From positions 1,860,001-1,924,000 of the forward strand of contig CBDCTY010000002.1 of the NCBI GenBank assembly GCA_965222445.1: a stretch of DNA of 64,000 nucleotides, in the 5' to 3' direction. This DNA is from GCA-958296115 sp965222445. Its GTDB lineage: Bacteria > Chloroflexota > Dehalococcoidia > Lucifugimonadales > CAJWER01. The notes beneath the pieces are model-generated. The model was not told the DNA's origin. It did no database searches and saw nothing but the letters and a program-made list of their open reading frames with translations. The first letter of the stretch is position 1. The number at the start of each line of letters is the position of its first letter. Shown in pieces: positions 63,045-64,000 of the stretch. A program made the position numbers and the translations under genes.

Positions 63045-64000
63045 CTAGGACCTGTTCAGCCTGGTCACCCGGCCCCCGATGAGCCATTCAGCCACGTACA
63101 GGTTGCCATTGGCGTCCACGGCCAACCCGTGAGGGCTGTTGAACTTGCCGGTCTCCAGGAGGCTGGTGGGTACTGTCTGCCCCTCATCGCCAGTATTGTT
63201 GGGCCAGCCCTCTACCTCGCACACCTGCGCGTTATCTCCGAGGTACGTGAGCAGCTCGTCGTTCAGATCGGTGACAGCCAGGCGCGCGCGAAGCTCGGCG
63301 ATTACCATCAGATCGCCGTATGTCACGAAACCGCTTGGCGTGGTCAGGAAATCGGAGCCGAAGGACCGCTTGAATCCGCCCTCCATGTCGTAGACCTGAA
63401 CACGGGCGTTGGCCCGATCTGCGACGTAGAGCTCCGGTTCGGGCTTGCGCCGATCGATGAAGATGCCGTGAGGGCAATTGTACGCTCCGGCGCCCTCCTC
63501 GCCATTGATGCTGCCGACGTACTCGCCGTCCCTCGTGAACCTGTGTACGTAGCTGGCGCCGTACCCATCGCCCACCCAGACGTCGCCGTTGCCACCGAAT
63601 CGCTCCTCGTTTACCGCGACAGCCGTGGGGGAGTAGCGTGTGCCTTCGTAGACTGGATGGGGGGGCGTCTCCAGCCTCATGACCAGCTCGCCATCCAGTG
63701 TGGTCTTGATCACCTGACCGGACGCATCAGCTGCGCCCGGAGCATAGTCGTAGTCGTGACTGTGACTCCTCTTGGAGCCGTTGTCTGCTATCCACAGGAA
63801 CTCGACTCCGCCCTCGTTGACCAGAGTCATCCCATGTGCGTCCGCAAAGTCGCCCCGCCACTCGGATATCAGGTTCCCGTCCCCGTCGAAGGTCATAACT
63901 ACTGGGTCGCCCGGGTGGCAGGTTACGACGTTTCCCGACTCTGTGACCACGATGCCCGGATGCGCCCAGCCCATGCGGGAGCTATCGCTTTCGGGAATCT
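63045..64000 (-). CDS. NHL-type beta-propeller protein, 5' end outside window
   Basis: At least 318 codons, open to the right edge; ATG 63974 is in frame but conserved-looking sequence (PESDSSRMGWAHPGIVV) continues before it. Propeller blades are visible as PVVMTFDGDGNLISEWRGD, LWIADNGSKRSHSHD, HRFTRDGEYVGSINGEEGAG, ELYVADRANARVQVYDMEGG and FNSPHGLAVDANGNLYVAEW. The repeated N-L-Y-V-A-D/E pattern is typical for NHL/SMP-30-like propellers, often extracellular or substrate-binding. The partner is unknown. Confidence 0.85.
   Translation of the reverse strand, partial: IPESDSSRMGWAHPGIVVTESGNVVTCHPGDPVVMTFDGDGNLISEWRGDFADAHGMTLVNEGGVEFLWIADNGSKRSHSHDYDYAPGAADASGQVIKTTLDGELVMRLETPPHPVYEGTRYSPTAVAVNEERFGGNGDVWVGDGYGASYVHRFTRDGEYVGSINGEEGAGAYNCPHGIFIDRRKPEPELYVADRANARVQVYDMEGGFKRSFGSDFLTTPSGFVTYGDLMVIAELRARLAVTDLNDELLTYLGDNAQVCEVEGWPNNTGDEGQTVPTSLLETGKFNSPHGLAVDANGNLYVAEWLIGGRVTRLNRS

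Overview
This window is a high-GC bacterial chromosome segment. It probably comes from the Chloroflexota (Dehalococcoidia/SAR202-like). The reasons are the thrS-infC-rpmI-rplT order, a non-canonical elongation factor P loop, a dimethylglycine-dehydrogenase-like flavoenzyme, several Gfo/Idh/MocA and amidohydrolase genes, and many short hairpin repeats. The phylum is an inference; no rRNA gene is present.

Bases 1-24,340 are mostly ordinary chromosome. They hold the 3' part of thrS, infC (apparent rare AUA start), rpmI, rplT, a YgjP-like metallopeptidase, a solute-binding lipoprotein and an EVE-domain gene on the minus strand, and an 823-residue FAD/GcvT oxidoreductase. Next come a stand-alone RAM domain, an SRPBCC protein, a collagen-like lipoprotein, an orphan peptide-ABC permease, tRNA-Arg(CCG), a D-2-hydroxyacid dehydrogenase, and an unknown two-domain protein (paralogue 1). 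The segment ends with a glycosidase-like TIM barrel, efp, xseA, a DUF4389 gene, xseB, a PHP phosphoesterase, a Gfo/Idh/MocA gene, selA and rarA. Dispersed repeats (called here families A, B and C) sit between genes. Their shared hairpin core has also entered coding sequence.

Bases 24,500-53,700 are an island dense in insertion sequences (IS). It starts with a PucR-type regulator tail cut by an IS21 relic and a frameshifted tyrosine recombinase with a C-terminal zinc ribbon. An IS630-type element follows, split by an intact IS21 (5-bp target duplication). IS110 debris, a truncated IS21, IS1182, IS110 and IS1380 (5-bp duplication) come next. Near 48-53.7 kb is a four-level nest: an IS5-type element cut by a second IS21 copy, which is cut by an IS1202-like element (30-bp duplication), which is cut by an IS66-type element (8-bp duplication). 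Between the ISs lies a metabolic cargo: an amidohydrolase, two Gfo/Idh/MocA oxidoreductases, an oligopeptide-type ABC transporter (binding protein and two permeases, no ATPase) and a DegT/DnrJ/EryC1 aminotransferase. This suggests uptake and turnover of a sugar- or amino-sugar-like compound. The two direct IS21 copies bracket this cargo.

Bases 53,700-64,000 return to chromosome: a glyoxalase-family tail cut by the IS21 end, an SRPBCC gene, a five-gene minus-strand block (S1C protease, MoxR ATPase, DUF58, two VWA membrane proteins), an IS5-type MITE with a nested family A repeat, a broken glycoside-hydrolase-like fragment, paralogue 2 of the unknown two-domain protein, and the 3' part of a beta-propeller gene running off the right edge.

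The most interesting signals are the hairpin-in-hairpin repeats and their in-frame entry into the two paralogues, the altered EF-P loop, the AUA-start infC and the nested IS stack with readable target duplications.
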